Positions 16,429 through 25,317 of a DNA stretch of 50,679 nucleotides are shown in pieces. The first letter of the stretch is position 1; every line of letters begins with the position of its first letter. Below the pieces are notes generated by a model. The model did no database searches and was not told where the DNA came from. It worked only from the letters and a program-made list of their open reading frames with translations. Source of the DNA: YA12-FULL-51-18 sp041665305 (GTDB lineage: Bacteria; Elusimicrobiota; Elusimicrobia; Elusimicrobiales; UBA9959); assembly GCA_041665305.1 (NCBI GenBank), contig JBAYJD010000018.1, forward strand, positions 1-50,679. The letters run 5' to 3'. The position numbers and the translations under genes are program-made.

Positions 16429-18168
16429 TTATTTGCCGATCTCCTCTTCAAGGCGGGTGCGTTCGTAGATCTGCCTGTACAGCCCGTTCATCGCCAGCAG
16501 TTCCTTGTGTGTTCCCCTTTCCGCTATCCTCCCGTCGCTCATCGCCAGGATCAGGTCCGAGGTTTCTATCGTGCGGGCGCGATGCGTCACAGCCAGGCAG
16601 ATGGCGTCAGGCAGCTCTTTCTTGAAGGCCTTCCAGAAGGCGTCTTCCGTGTGCGCGTCCATGGCGCTGGTGGCGTCGTCCAGCAGCAGGAGGTCGGGAG
16701 AGGTCAGGACGGCTCTCGCCACCGCAAGCCGCTGCTTCTGGCCTCCGGAAATGGAAAAGCCCCGGGTGCCTACAAAGGTTTTCAGTCCCTTCGGGAATTT
16801 ACGCATGTCCCGTTTCAGCTGGGCTATCTCCAGGGCTTTGTCTACCATGCCGTCGGTTATACCCGGCCTGTCCATGACGATATTCTCATAAATGGTGCCG
16901 GTGAAGATGGAGGCTTCCTGCGAGGTATAGCCCATGCGCCCGCGCAGGAGGGCGAGGTCCAGTGAGCGTATATCGCGGCCGTTCAGGCGGATCTCTCCGG
17001 AGTGATGTTCGTTCAGGCGCAGCGCCAGGGCGAGCAGCGTGGACTTTCCGCAGCCGATCTTTCCCACGATCGCCACCCTTTGCCCGCGCAGGGCTTTGAA
17101 GGTGATCTCCTTCAGCAGATAATCGTCCCCTTCAGGGTCTTTAAGGGCGGCCCTGGAGAATTCCAGTTCCCGGACGGCGCCCGGCGCTTCTGCGCCGGTA
17201 TAACGGATGGAGGACCTCATGCTTAACAGTTCTTCTATCCTGCGGATGGAAACGCCGGCCCGGTTGCCGGAAACGAAGAAGTTGCTGATATCCATAAGCG
17301 GGTGGATTATCATGCCGGAGTAGAACTGGAAGGCTATCAACTCGCCGAGCGTGCTGCGCCCGTCTATGACCATCCTGCCGCCTATAATGTAGAGCAGGAC
17401 CACCGAAAAAAAACCGGCGTAATGGAAGAAAAATGAGAATACAAGGTTCAGCCGGGCCGTGGAGATCTCGGCCTCCCTCTGGGCGGAAGTTTTAACCGCG
17501 AAAAAAGCCTCCTGCGACCGTTCTTTGGCGTTGGCTTTTATCAGGCGGATGCCGGTAAAGCAGGTTTCAAGAAAATCGTAAAGCGCCGTAATGGATTCCT
17601 GGAGCGCCGTATACCGCGCGGAGAGAGCCCTGCCGGTCTTTATGGAGCAGATCAGGATCAGCGGCACCGGGCTGAGCACCCAGAGGGTCAGGACCGGGTT
17701 GAAATACAACATGGTGGAGACGACCGCGATTATGGTGAACAGCGACTGGACGAAGCGGAACACGCCCGAACAGGAGAACCACGAGATCTTGTTGGAGATA
17801 TCGTCCGCCAGGCGGGTGACCAGGTCGCCGGTGGTGTATTTATGGTAAAAATCGGCGTCCAGCCGGATGATATGGTCGAATACCTTTTTCCTGAATTCCC
17901 ATTCAAGCCGGATATTCATATAGGCGCGGTTGCGCTGCGCTATCATGTTCGTGATGTAAATGGCGACGCCCACGCCCAGGATCAGCGATACATTGTGTCT
18001 GATATAAGCCGGGTTAAGATTCGACCCCAGTCCGTTTATAATGTTCTTTATCAGCAGCGGATTGACGGTATACAGAACGGCGCTTGCCATCCCGAAGACG
18101 ACAATGGCGCTCATCCGGAGAGCGTGCCGCTTCCAGTAAGGGAAAAGCCATTTAAGGGTATAGAGCAT
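16429..18168 (-). CDS. ABC exporter half-transporter with degenerate ATP site
   Basis: A 579-residue exporter of the MsbA/MdlB class: six membrane helices in about the first 310 residues, then an ATPase domain. Walker A is GKIGCGKST, the signature ISGGQKQR is normal, but Walker B reads LLLLDDATSAMD, so Asp498 replaces the catalytic Glu. The switch His is kept (VTHRA). This subunit therefore supplies the degenerate site and a good signature, the complement of its neighbour. It starts four bases after the stop of that gene, as expected for a heterodimer. Substrates of such pairs are often lipids, drugs or peptides; none can be chosen here. Confidence 0.93.
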   Translation of the reverse strand: MLYTLKWLFPYWKRHALRMSAIVVFGMASAVLYTVNPLLIKNIINGLGSNLNPAYIRHNVSLILGVGVAIYITNMIAQRNRAYMNIRLEWEFRKKVFDHIIRLDADFYHKYTTGDLVTRLADDISNKISWFSCSGVFRFVQSLFTIIAVVSTMLYFNPVLTLWVLSPVPLILICSIKTGRALSARYTALQESITALYDFLETCFTGIRLIKANAKERSQEAFFAVKTSAQREAEISTARLNLVFSFFFHYAGFFSVVLLYIIGGRMVIDGRSTLGELIAFQFYSGMIIHPLMDISNFFVSGNRAGVSIRRIEELLSMRSSIRYTGAEAPGAVRELEFSRAALKDPEGDDYLLKEITFKALRGQRVAIVGKIGCGKSTLLALALRLNEHHSGEIRLNGRDIRSLDLALLRGRMGYTSQEASIFTGTIYENIVMDRPGITDGMVDKALEIAQLKRDMRKFPKGLKTFVGTRGFSISGGQKQRLAVARAVLTSPDLLLLDDATSAMDAHTEDAFWKAFKKELPDAICLAVTHRARTIETSDLILAMSDGRIAERGTHKELLAMNGLYRQIYERTRLEEEIGK

Positions 18169-18172
18169 AAGA

Positions 18173-19948
18173 TCAGTCGTCGCCGAACTGCAGCTTGTAA
18201 AATCTGGAATAGATCCCGCCTTTGGCCAGCAGCTCCTCGTGCGTCCCCGCCTCTTTTATCTCTCCGCCTGAAACCAACAGGATCTTATCCACGCTTTTAA
18301 CGGTGGAGAGCCTGTGGGCGATGATGATAAGGGTCTTATGCCTTAGAAGGTGCTTTACGGCCCCTGTTATCAGGCGTTCCGTGTAAGGGTCCATATGCGA
18401 GGTCGCCTCATCCAGAACCAGCACCTCCTGATCAAGGACCATGGCCCGCGCCAGAGCGATGACCTGTTTCTCGCCTATGGAGAGATTGGCGCCCTTTTCC
18501 ACCACGGTTTTGGTCAGCGGATGTTTTTTAAAGAACGGCTCAAGTCCCATCAAACGCACCGCCTCATGCACCTTTGCGTCGGGTATGCCGGTATCCATCA
18601 TCTTAAGATTGTCCATGACCGTGCCCGGGAACAGATAGATATCCTGTTGTACCAGGCCGACCGCGGAGCGGAGAGACTTGAGGCTGACGGCGGAGATCTC
18701 CGTCCCGTCGATAAGGATCCGGCCCTTTTCAAAAGGATAAAAACGGAACAGGAGATTGGCGACCGTGGTCTTCCCCCCGCCGGTTTCCCCCACAATGGCC
18801 ATGCTGGACCCCTTGGGGAGGCGGAAAGAGACGTCTTTAAGCGCCCATTCCGAGCCGGGCGCATAGCGCATGGAAACATTTCTGAACTCAATGGCGTCAT
18901 GCACCGCGGTCAGGTAATGGAGAGCGGCCGGCTCGGTTATAGCGGATCTGAGTTCCAGGATCCTGAAGATGCGGTGTCCGGCGGAGAAGGAGCGCTGTAT
19001 GATGCTTATATGTTCGGAGAAGCGGAAGATCGGGTCGAAGAGCTGACCCAGATAAAGGATGAACATTACCAGCACTCCGACGGTAAGCTTTCCCTTCAGG
19101 ACCAGCGCTCCGCCCGCTCCGAAAATTGCGGCGGTGGACGCGGGGTGCAGGAACAGGACCGACAAGAAAAAGACCACGGCATACAACTCGCCTTGCAGGT
19201 CGGTCTTGAATTTTTTTTCGTTCAGGGCGTCCAGCTTCGCGGCGACCGAGGCCTCGCGGCTGAAGGCCTGGATGACGCCTATGCCGTTGAGATGTTCCGT
19301 AAGAAAAGCCGAGATCTCGGCCGTCATTTTGCGCACAGCGACGAAGAGCGGAGAGCTTTTACGCACGAAAAGCCAGGTGAAGGCGAAGATCGCCGGAAAG
19401 AGCGGCATCAGCATCAAAGTCAGCTTAAGATCATAGAACGCCATGATGGCGAAGACCGCCGCGAATGTAAAGAGGTCCTTGAAAATGGTGACGGCGGTTT
19501 CGGTGAACAGTTCGTACAGCGCGCCGGTATCCGACTGGACGCGCGCGTTAAGGCGTCCGACCTGGTTGGCCGAATAGAACTCCAGGTCCAGCGACAGCAG
19601 GTGGCGCAGCATGCGCTCCTTCAGCTCCACGATGATGGATTGTCCGGTCTTTATAAGCCGCATGCTCATGAAGTAATTGAAGGCCAGGAACAGCACGGAG
19701 TTGGCGAAATACAGGCCGGCGCCCAGGAACAGGTGCCGCTGGTTTTTGGCCGGGATGGCTGTGTCTATGAGATATCTGGCCACTATCGGGTTGGCCAGGT
19801 TTATCAGAGTGGAGGCTATGAGAAAAGCGAACGCGGCGGCGAATTCCAGCTTGCGGGTCTTTACGAGGCCCAGGAGCAGATGGAAGGTCGCTTTATAGTT
19901 TATTTTCTCTTTAGGGTCCTGCCCATCGTCGGGGCGTTCGCCGTGCAT
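18173..19948 (-). CDS. ABC exporter half-transporter with catalytic ATP site
   Basis: A 591-residue partner exporter: six helices (about residues 25-330), then an ATPase domain with Walker A GETGGGKTT, an altered signature LSIGE (489-493, normally LSGGQ), an intact Walker B LVLDEATSHMD with Glu514, and switch His in IIAHRLST. Combined with the downstream subunit this gives one catalytic and one degenerate site, the pattern of TM287/288 and BmrCD. The ATG at 19948 has no Shine-Dalgarno sequence and lies nine bases from a -10 box. The first 15 residues are polar. Confidence 0.93.
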   Translation of the reverse strand: MHGERPDDGQDPKEKINYKATFHLLLGLVKTRKLEFAAAFAFLIASTLINLANPIVARYLIDTAIPAKNQRHLFLGAGLYFANSVLFLAFNYFMSMRLIKTGQSIIVELKERMLRHLLSLDLEFYSANQVGRLNARVQSDTGALYELFTETAVTIFKDLFTFAAVFAIMAFYDLKLTLMLMPLFPAIFAFTWLFVRKSSPLFVAVRKMTAEISAFLTEHLNGIGVIQAFSREASVAAKLDALNEKKFKTDLQGELYAVVFFLSVLFLHPASTAAIFGAGGALVLKGKLTVGVLVMFILYLGQLFDPIFRFSEHISIIQRSFSAGHRIFRILELRSAITEPAALHYLTAVHDAIEFRNVSMRYAPGSEWALKDVSFRLPKGSSMAIVGETGGGKTTVANLLFRFYPFEKGRILIDGTEISAVSLKSLRSAVGLVQQDIYLFPGTVMDNLKMMDTGIPDAKVHEAVRLMGLEPFFKKHPLTKTVVEKGANLSIGEKQVIALARAMVLDQEVLVLDEATSHMDPYTERLITGAVKHLLRHKTLIIIAHRLSTVKSVDKILLVSGGEIKEAGTHEELLAKGGIYSRFYKLQFGDD

Positions 19949-19957
19949 TATACCTAC

Positions 19958-19966
19958 ATTTTATCA
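19958..19966 (-). promoter_or_regulatory. Extended -10 promoter of the ABC exporter pair
   Basis: On the minus strand TGA-TAAAAT lies nine bases before the ATG at 19948, giving a leader of only about three bases. A TATAAT also overlaps the ATG itself but would start transcription inside the gene. Confidence 0.45.
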
Positions 19967-19997
19967 AATCTCGTTTGCCATCGCCCGTCCGTACCGC

Positions 19998-20003
19998 TAT
20001 AAT
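19998..20003 (+). promoter_or_regulatory. -10 box of the small histidine kinase
   Basis: A perfect TATAAT lies nine bases before the ATG at 20013, so the leader would be about three bases. It is divergent from the exporter promoter 35 bases away. Confidence 0.5.
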
Positions 20004-20012
20004 AACAGTAGG

Positions 20013-20732
20013 ATGAGCAAGGATACTACGACTTCGGGATACTTAACCCACGAATTAAGAGCTCCGTTGACGGCCGTGCGCTGCGCCCTGGAATTACTGC
20101 TGGACGGCGGGCCGGGCTCGTTGAAGCCCCAGGACCGCGAGATCCTTGAAGTGGCGTTGAGGAATACCAAAAGACTTAATCTGCTGATAGACGACATCAT
20201 GCAGCTTTCCAGGATCCAGACGGGACGCATGTCCTTGTCCCCGTCGCCGGAAGACCCGATAGAGTTGGTGCGGGAAACGGCCGGGGATATGGAACCCTGG
20301 GTCCGGCGCAAGGGCCTGACGCTGTCGGTGAAGGTTCCGGCCGCCTGCCCCCGCATCTTTGCGGATAAGCGCAGGACCGTCCAGTCGCTGACCAATCTTA
20401 TCTCCAACGCCATAAAATTCACGCCGGCCGGAGGCCTGATAGAAGCGGCTCTGGAGGAAGGGAAAGGCGAAAATGCGGGTTTTGTCGTTATTTCGGTGCG
20501 GGACACGGGCCGCGGGATCGCGCCGGAGGATCTCCGTAAAGTGTTCGGCTATTTCGTCCAGGTGGGGCGGCCCGATGACCGCGGAGAGGGCAGCGGCTTG
20601 GGCCTGTCGCTGGCCCGGTCCATGGTGGAGATCCAGGGCGGACGCATGTGGGTCGCCAGCCGCCCTGGCGACGGCTCCGTATTTTATTTTACCGTGCCGG
20701 TCTATGTTCCCTCTCAGGCGCCCGCCGTCTGA
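20013..20732 (+). CDS. Small soluble histidine kinase
   Basis: A 239-residue kinase with only catalytic parts. The HisKA helix carries the phospho-acceptor in YLTHELRAPLTAV (His14), close to the N-terminus. The HATPase domain shows the N-box LTNLISNAIKFTPAGG, G1 VRDTGRGIAPEDL and G2 GEGSGLGLSLARSMVE. There is no sensor domain, membrane helix or receiver, so it must take its signal from another protein or from its own fold. It has no adjacent regulator; the nearest receiver gene is at 23.7 kb on the opposite strand. A clear terminator follows. Confidence 0.9.
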   Translation: MSKDTTTSGYLTHELRAPLTAVRCALELLLDGGPGSLKPQDREILEVALRNTKRLNLLIDDIMQLSRIQTGRMSLSPSPEDPIELVRETAGDMEPWVRRKGLTLSVKVPAACPRIFADKRRTVQSLTNLISNAIKFTPAGGLIEAALEEGKGENAGFVVISVRDTGRGIAPEDLRKVFGYFVQVGRPDDRGEGSGLGLSLARSMVEIQGGRMWVASRPGDGSVFYFTVPVYVPSQAPAV

Positions 20733-20750
20733 CCGGCCGTTTTAAAGAGT

Positions 20751-20777
20751 AAAACCCCGGCGGGCCGCGCCGGGGTT
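20751..20777. terminator. Bidirectional terminator between convergent genes
   Basis: AAAACCCCGGCG pairs with CGCCGGGGTTTT across a five-base loop and is followed by CTTTTT. The symmetrical A and T runs let it end both the kinase transcript and the leftward oxidoreductase operon. Confidence 0.88.
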
Positions 20778-20804
20778 TTCTTTTTCCGGAACCTGAGGCC
20801 GGCC

Positions 20805-21344
20805 TCAATTCAGGTTGAACTCTGCGCCGCGTTTTAGCGCTTTTATATTCAGTTCTATGACTTCCGGTTTTAATTTCTTATAGACTTTGGGCAGGGCCTT
20901 TGAGATAGCGTCCACTGAGACGGCGCCCGTCGCCGCCGAGAAAGCGCCCAGGGCCACCATGTTCATGATCTTCGCGTTGCCCAGTTCCCCGGCTATCTCG
21001 TTGCAGGGCACATAAAGGACCTTTATGTCCTTGCGCGAGGCCTTGGAATTGATAAGCGAGCTGTTGATGATAAGGAGCCCGCCCGGCTTTACCAGCGGCT
21101 CGAACTTCGCCAGCGACGGCTCGTTCAGCACTATCACCGTGTCCGGCTCCGAGACTATCGGGGTGGTGACGCCTTCAGTGGCTATGACCACGGAGCAGTT
21201 CGCCGTGCCGCCGCGCATTTCCGCGCCGTAGGACGGAAAAAAGCTCACTTCTTTGTCTTCCACCATGCCGGAATAGGCCAGCAGTATGCCGGCCGAAATG
21301 ACTCCCTGTCCGCCGAAACCTGAGATCCGTATGCCTTGGTACAT
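20805..21344 (-). CDS. 2-oxoacid:ferredoxin oxidoreductase, gamma subunit
   Basis: A 179-residue gamma subunit. YQGIRISGFGGQGVISAG at the start and SFFPSYGAEMRGGTANC are the family landmarks. It completes the alpha, beta, gamma, delta set encoded just upstream. The enzyme oxidatively decarboxylates a 2-oxoacid to its acyl-CoA while reducing ferredoxin. The start has GGAGG at good spacing. A 114-base gap separates it from the beta gene, with small GC hairpins but no clear promoter. A terminator follows after 27 bases. Confidence 0.93.
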   Translation of the reverse strand: MYQGIRISGFGGQGVISAGILLAYSGMVEDKEVSFFPSYGAEMRGGTANCSVVIATEGVTTPIVSEPDTVIVLNEPSLAKFEPLVKPGGLLIINSSLINSKASRKDIKVLYVPCNEIAGELGNAKIMNMVALGAFSAATGAVSVDAISKALPKVYKKLKPEVIELNIKALKRGAEFNLN

Positions 21345-21458
21345 TGTATCCTCCAGAATCAGTCCGATCGTTATAGCGGCGGGTGGTAAGCGGCCGGCGG
21401 TCAGTCCGGGATCATAAAAGTAAATCCCCCGGTAACCGGCCGGGAACCACCGGCGGCT

Positions 21459-22194
<736 letters not shown>

Positions 22195-22211
<17 letters not shown>

Positions 22212-23283
22212 ATTCTTTGGCCTCCTTTCTGGCGATGCTGTTCAGGGTTTTATAGAGTTCGTCGGCCGTTATAACGGCGGCGCCGGGTTTGGCGAGCAGG
22301 TGGACTTCCGACCGTCCGTTGAGCGAGAGCAGCACATCTTCCACCATCTGTCCCATGCTCATCTCCACCACCAGGAATTTTTTAACGCGTTTGGAGAGTT
22401 CCACTATGCGCGCTTTGGGGAAAGGCCACAGGGTGACGGGCCGCAACAGGCCGACCTTAAGGCCTTTTTCGCGCGCCAGTTTCATGCCGGCCACCGAGAC
22501 GCGGGCGGAGATGCCGTAGGCCACTATGGCTATTTCGGCGTCCTCCATCATTTTTTCCTCGTAAACGACCTCGTTCTGCTCTATTTGTTTATACCGGCTG
22601 ATGCGTTCCTGCACCATTTTTTCCAGAAATCCTTCGCGCAGGTCGTAGGATTTTACTATCCGTTTCGCGCGGCCGTTGTTGATGCCCAGCGCCCATGAGG
22701 GCTCCGGAAGGGTTTTGGGGTCCACTTCCGGGGTCTTGAACTCCACCGGTTCCATCATCTGCCCGATTATGCCGTCGGCCAGGATCATGGAGGGCAGGCG
22801 GTATTTGCCTCCCACTTCGTAGCATTTGGAAGGGAGGTTGGCCATTTCGCTGACGCTATTGGGCGCCATCACGAAGGTGCGGTAGTCGCCGTGCCCGCCG
22901 CCGCGGGTGGCCTGCCAGTAGTCGCCCTGGGCGCCCGCGATATTCCCGAGGCCGGGACCGCCGCGCATCACATTCGCCACGAAAATAGGCAGATCGGCTC
23001 CGGCGCAGTAGGACATGCCTTCCTGCTTAAGGCTCATGCCCGGGCTGGAAGAGGAGGTCATGCAGCGCACGCCGGTGGAGGCGGCGCCGTAGACCATATT
23101 TATGGCCGAGACTTCCGATTCGGCCTGGACGAAAGCCCCTCCGACCTGGGGCATGCGCCAGGACATGTACTCGGGGACTTCATTCTGGGGGGTGATAGGG
23201 TAGCCCGCAAAAAATCTGCAACCGGCCCTGACCGCGCCCTCGGCGAGCGCCTCATTGCCTTTCATCAATGTTTTTTCCGCCAT
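22195..23283 (-). CDS. vorB: 2-oxoacid:ferredoxin oxidoreductase, alpha subunit (Vor type)
   Basis: A 362-residue alpha subunit. LMKGNEALAEGAVRAGCRFF, then GYPITPQNEVPEYMSWRMP, TSSSSPGMSLKQEGMSY and NVMRGGPGLGNI are the conserved pyrimidine-binding and CoA-site stretches and strongly resemble VorB. The C-terminal half (AIVAYGISARVSVAG, LLRPVTLWPFP) is the transketolase-type C-terminal domain. AAAGGAG lies six bases before the ATG. It follows the delta subunit by 26 bases, giving the order delta-alpha-beta-gamma. Confidence 0.94.
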
Positions 23284-23309
23284 TGTTTCTCCTTTACCGA
23301 ATGGTATGC

Positions 23310-23513
23310 TTACTTATAAACTCTGATCGCCAGGTCGGGACAGATGCGCGCGCAGCTTTGGCACGCTATGCAGCAGCCCTCCTTTGAGTCTTTAGCCGGA
23401 TAGTAGCCGGTCGTAGAGAATTTATCGGACTTTTCGATGCACTTTTTGGGGCATACCTGGATGCAAAGGTAGCAGCCTTTGCATCTGAGAACATCCACTT
23501 CCATTTTGGGCAT
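23310..23513 (-). CDS. 2-oxoacid:ferredoxin oxidoreductase, delta (2x[4Fe-4S]) subunit
   Basis: A 67-residue ferredoxin-like subunit that passes electrons from the catalytic subunits to free ferredoxin. The two cluster motifs are CKGCYLCIQVCP and CIACQSCARICP; an extra Cys precedes the second (GCC). It opens the oxidoreductase operon with a strong GGAGG site. The leader contains a small hairpin at 23530-23547. Confidence 0.93.
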   Translation of the reverse strand: MPKMEVDVLRCKGCYLCIQVCPKKCIEKSDKFSTTGYYPAKDSKEGCCIACQSCARICPDLAIRVYK

Positions 23514-23529
23514 TGTATCCTCCGCTTTC

Positions 23530-23547
23530 GGTTCTTAGACAAGAACC
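23530..23547 (-). promoter_or_regulatory. Leader hairpin of the oxidoreductase operon
   Basis: GGTTCTT and AAGAACC form a perfect seven-bp stem with a four-base loop just before the ribosome site of the delta subunit gene. It is too weak for a terminator; a stabilising or translational role is possible. Confidence 0.35.
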
Positions 23548-23685
23548 AAGAATATATTTCCGTATTTGCGGCGCGGTAGGGCGAAAACTCGGCGGGATCT
23601 GGTTTTAAGACTCGAACTGCCTGTCGGTTCTTCGGGCTGCCGCATGGTGCGCAATAGTACCGTCTCACGCTCGCTTCCTAAAAAA

Positions 23686-23694
23686 AGTATACCA
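23686..23694 (-). promoter_or_regulatory. Extended -10 promoter of the oxidoreductase operon
   Basis: On the minus strand TGG-TATACT lies in an A/T-rich stretch, with no good -35. It gives a leader of about 165 bases. The 202-base gap between the receiver gene and the delta subunit gene otherwise holds only the leader hairpin. Confidence 0.5.
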
Positions 23695-23715
23695 AAAAAC
23701 GGCCTTTTTATGACA

Positions 23716-24075
23716 TTATTTGATATTCAGAAGTTTTTTGGCGGCGTCCGTCAGGATCTCGGGGTTGACGGGTTTTTTAAGGACGAGGACATTGAAATTT
23801 TTGGCCAGGCCCGCCACGCTTTCAGGCGTTACGGTGGAAAAAATGATGGGGACGGGCGACATTATAATGTTGCGCAGGCGGTCAAAAACTTTTTGCCCCC
23901 CCCCGGCGGGCATATCGACATCCAGGACTATGAGGTCGGGCTTCACCTCCTGGAATACCGTTACGGCGCTGCTGGCGTCCTCGGCCGTGTAGATCTCGAA
24001 GCCGGCTTTGGTGAAGATCTCTTTGTAGAGCTCCAGTATGCATAGGTCGTCGTCCACCGCTAATATTATGGCCAT
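23716..24075 (-). CDS. Single-domain response regulator (CheY-like)
   Basis: A 119-residue receiver alone. The acidic pocket is VDDD (residues 7-10), the phospho-acceptor sits in LIVLDVDMP, and the conserved Lys in VLVLKKPVNP. There is no output domain, so it acts by protein contact or in a phosphorelay. It starts nine bases after the stop of the glycosyltransferase gene with a GGGGG site, so it belongs to the end of the long lysine gene series. No kinase is adjacent on that strand. Confidence 0.9.
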   Translation of the reverse strand: MAIILAVDDDLCILELYKEIFTKAGFEIYTAEDASSAVTVFQEVKPDLIVLDVDMPAGGGQKVFDRLRNIIMSPVPIIFSTVTPESVAGLAKNFNVLVLKKPVNPEILTDAAKKLLNIK

Positions 24076-24084
24076 AAGCCCCCG

Positions 24085-25317
24085 TTAAAAAGTTCCATGC
24101 CGGCCCAACGCTTTATTATAGAAATTTTGGAGCCGGATATTCATGCTTTCTGTGCTGAAACGGGGGTATCCGGTAAAATCTTTTTCCAGGACGCCGAGCC
24201 TTGCCGCCTTGCCGAGGCTGGAACGCAGGTCGGCATTGTCGATAAGCTTCTCCAGAGCCAGAGCCAGAGCGCGGGCGTCGCCCGGCGGCGCCAGCAGTCC
24301 GGTGCGGCCCTCCTTTACCGTGTCCCGTAGCCCGCAGACTTGCGAGGCGACCACCGGGAGCCCCATATATTGCGCTTCGAGTACGGCCCGGCACATGGCC
24401 TCGTTCAGGGAGGGCTGCACATAGATATCGGAAGCGGCCAGGCAGGGGAACACATCTTGCTGGAAGCCCGCGAAAACTATCTTCTCGACGCCGAGCGCGG
24501 CCGCCAGGGCCTTAAGTCCGCCGAGAAGCGGCCCGTCGCCCACGACAAGATAGCGGAGCTTTTTTTTCGGCCGGCTCTTCAGCAGTTCCGCGGCCGCCCT
24601 TATGAAATACTCCACGCCCTTGACGGGCTCAAGCCTCGCCACCACGGTGATCGTAAGTTCGTCTCCGGCCATAGCCGGATCGCGCCCGGCGCGCGTGAGC
24701 TCGCGGTCATCGAACCGCACCCCGCTGTGAATAACCACCCATTTGGCGGCCGGCCCGAGGCCGTGCGCGATGGATTCGCTCCGTTCGCCCTCGGTAAGGG
24801 CTATAAAATGATCGGTCACGCGGGCCGTAAGCCGTTCCGCGAGCGCGAATATGAAGGTTTTAAACGGGCCGAAGTAGCCGTAGAAAACATGGCCGTGCGG
24901 AGTATGGATCACTACGGCGCGCTCTTTTTTTTTGCCGAGGTTATAAAGCCAGGCCGCCCAGCGGCCCAGGATCCCCGCTTTGGCGGTATGCGTGTGGATG
25001 ATCGCCGGCCGTAAAGCGGAGAGGACTTTTTTAAGTTCCAGCAAAGTTCTCAGGTCGTTCAGCGGGGAGATCTCCCTGACCAGCCGGGGCAGTTCCAGAT
25101 ATCGGGCGTTTTTCGGCGGCTCCGGGGCCGTGCGGCCTTTCCCGTTATAAGGTCCGGTTATAACGACTACCTCGCGGTCAGCGGCCTGGTAGCCCGCAGA
25201 ATCAATGACATTCCGGGTGGAGCCGCCGGGCTCCAGCCTCGTTATAATATGAACGACGGGTCCGCCGGCCGTTATTTTGTGTGCCGCCCCGGCCTGCCCC
25301 GCGGCGCAAGTCCTCAT
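24085..25317 (-). CDS. Glycosyltransferase, GT4 type
   Basis: A 410-residue GT-B enzyme that probably adds a sugar to a surface polysaccharide or lipid at the cytosolic face. The N-terminal domain has IITRLEPGGSTRNVID and IIHTHTAKAGILGR. The nucleotide-sugar domain has VVARLEPVKGVEYFIRA, LVVGDGPLLGGLKALA and the E-x7-E signature in SLNEAMCRAVLEAQYMGLPV. ATG 25317 is chosen because it overlaps the thiolase stop as ATGA with GGAG upstream; a GTG four codons earlier is possible. Translational coupling of a glycosyltransferase to a thiolase is unexpected. Confidence 0.9.
   Translation of the reverse strand: MRTCAAGQAGAAHKITAGGPVVHIITRLEPGGSTRNVIDSAGYQAADREVVVITGPYNGKGRTAPEPPKNARYLELPRLVREISPLNDLRTLLELKKVLSALRPAIIHTHTAKAGILGRWAAWLYNLGKKKERAVVIHTPHGHVFYGYFGPFKTFIFALAERLTARVTDHFIALTEGERSESIAHGLGPAAKWVVIHSGVRFDDRELTRAGRDPAMAGDELTITVVARLEPVKGVEYFIRAAAELLKSRPKKKLRYLVVGDGPLLGGLKALAAALGVEKIVFAGFQQDVFPCLAASDIYVQPSLNEAMCRAVLEAQYMGLPVVASQVCGLRDTVKEGRTGLLAPPGDARALALALEKLIDNADLRSSLGKAARLGVLEKDFTGYPRFSTESMNIRLQNFYNKALGRHGTF

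Noticed and set aside
23560..23680. tRNA-like stretch upstream of the oxidoreductase operon
   Set aside because: A GTTCGAGTC T-loop-like string is present on the minus strand, but its T stem does not pair and no acceptor stem, D arm or anticodon arm could be found.
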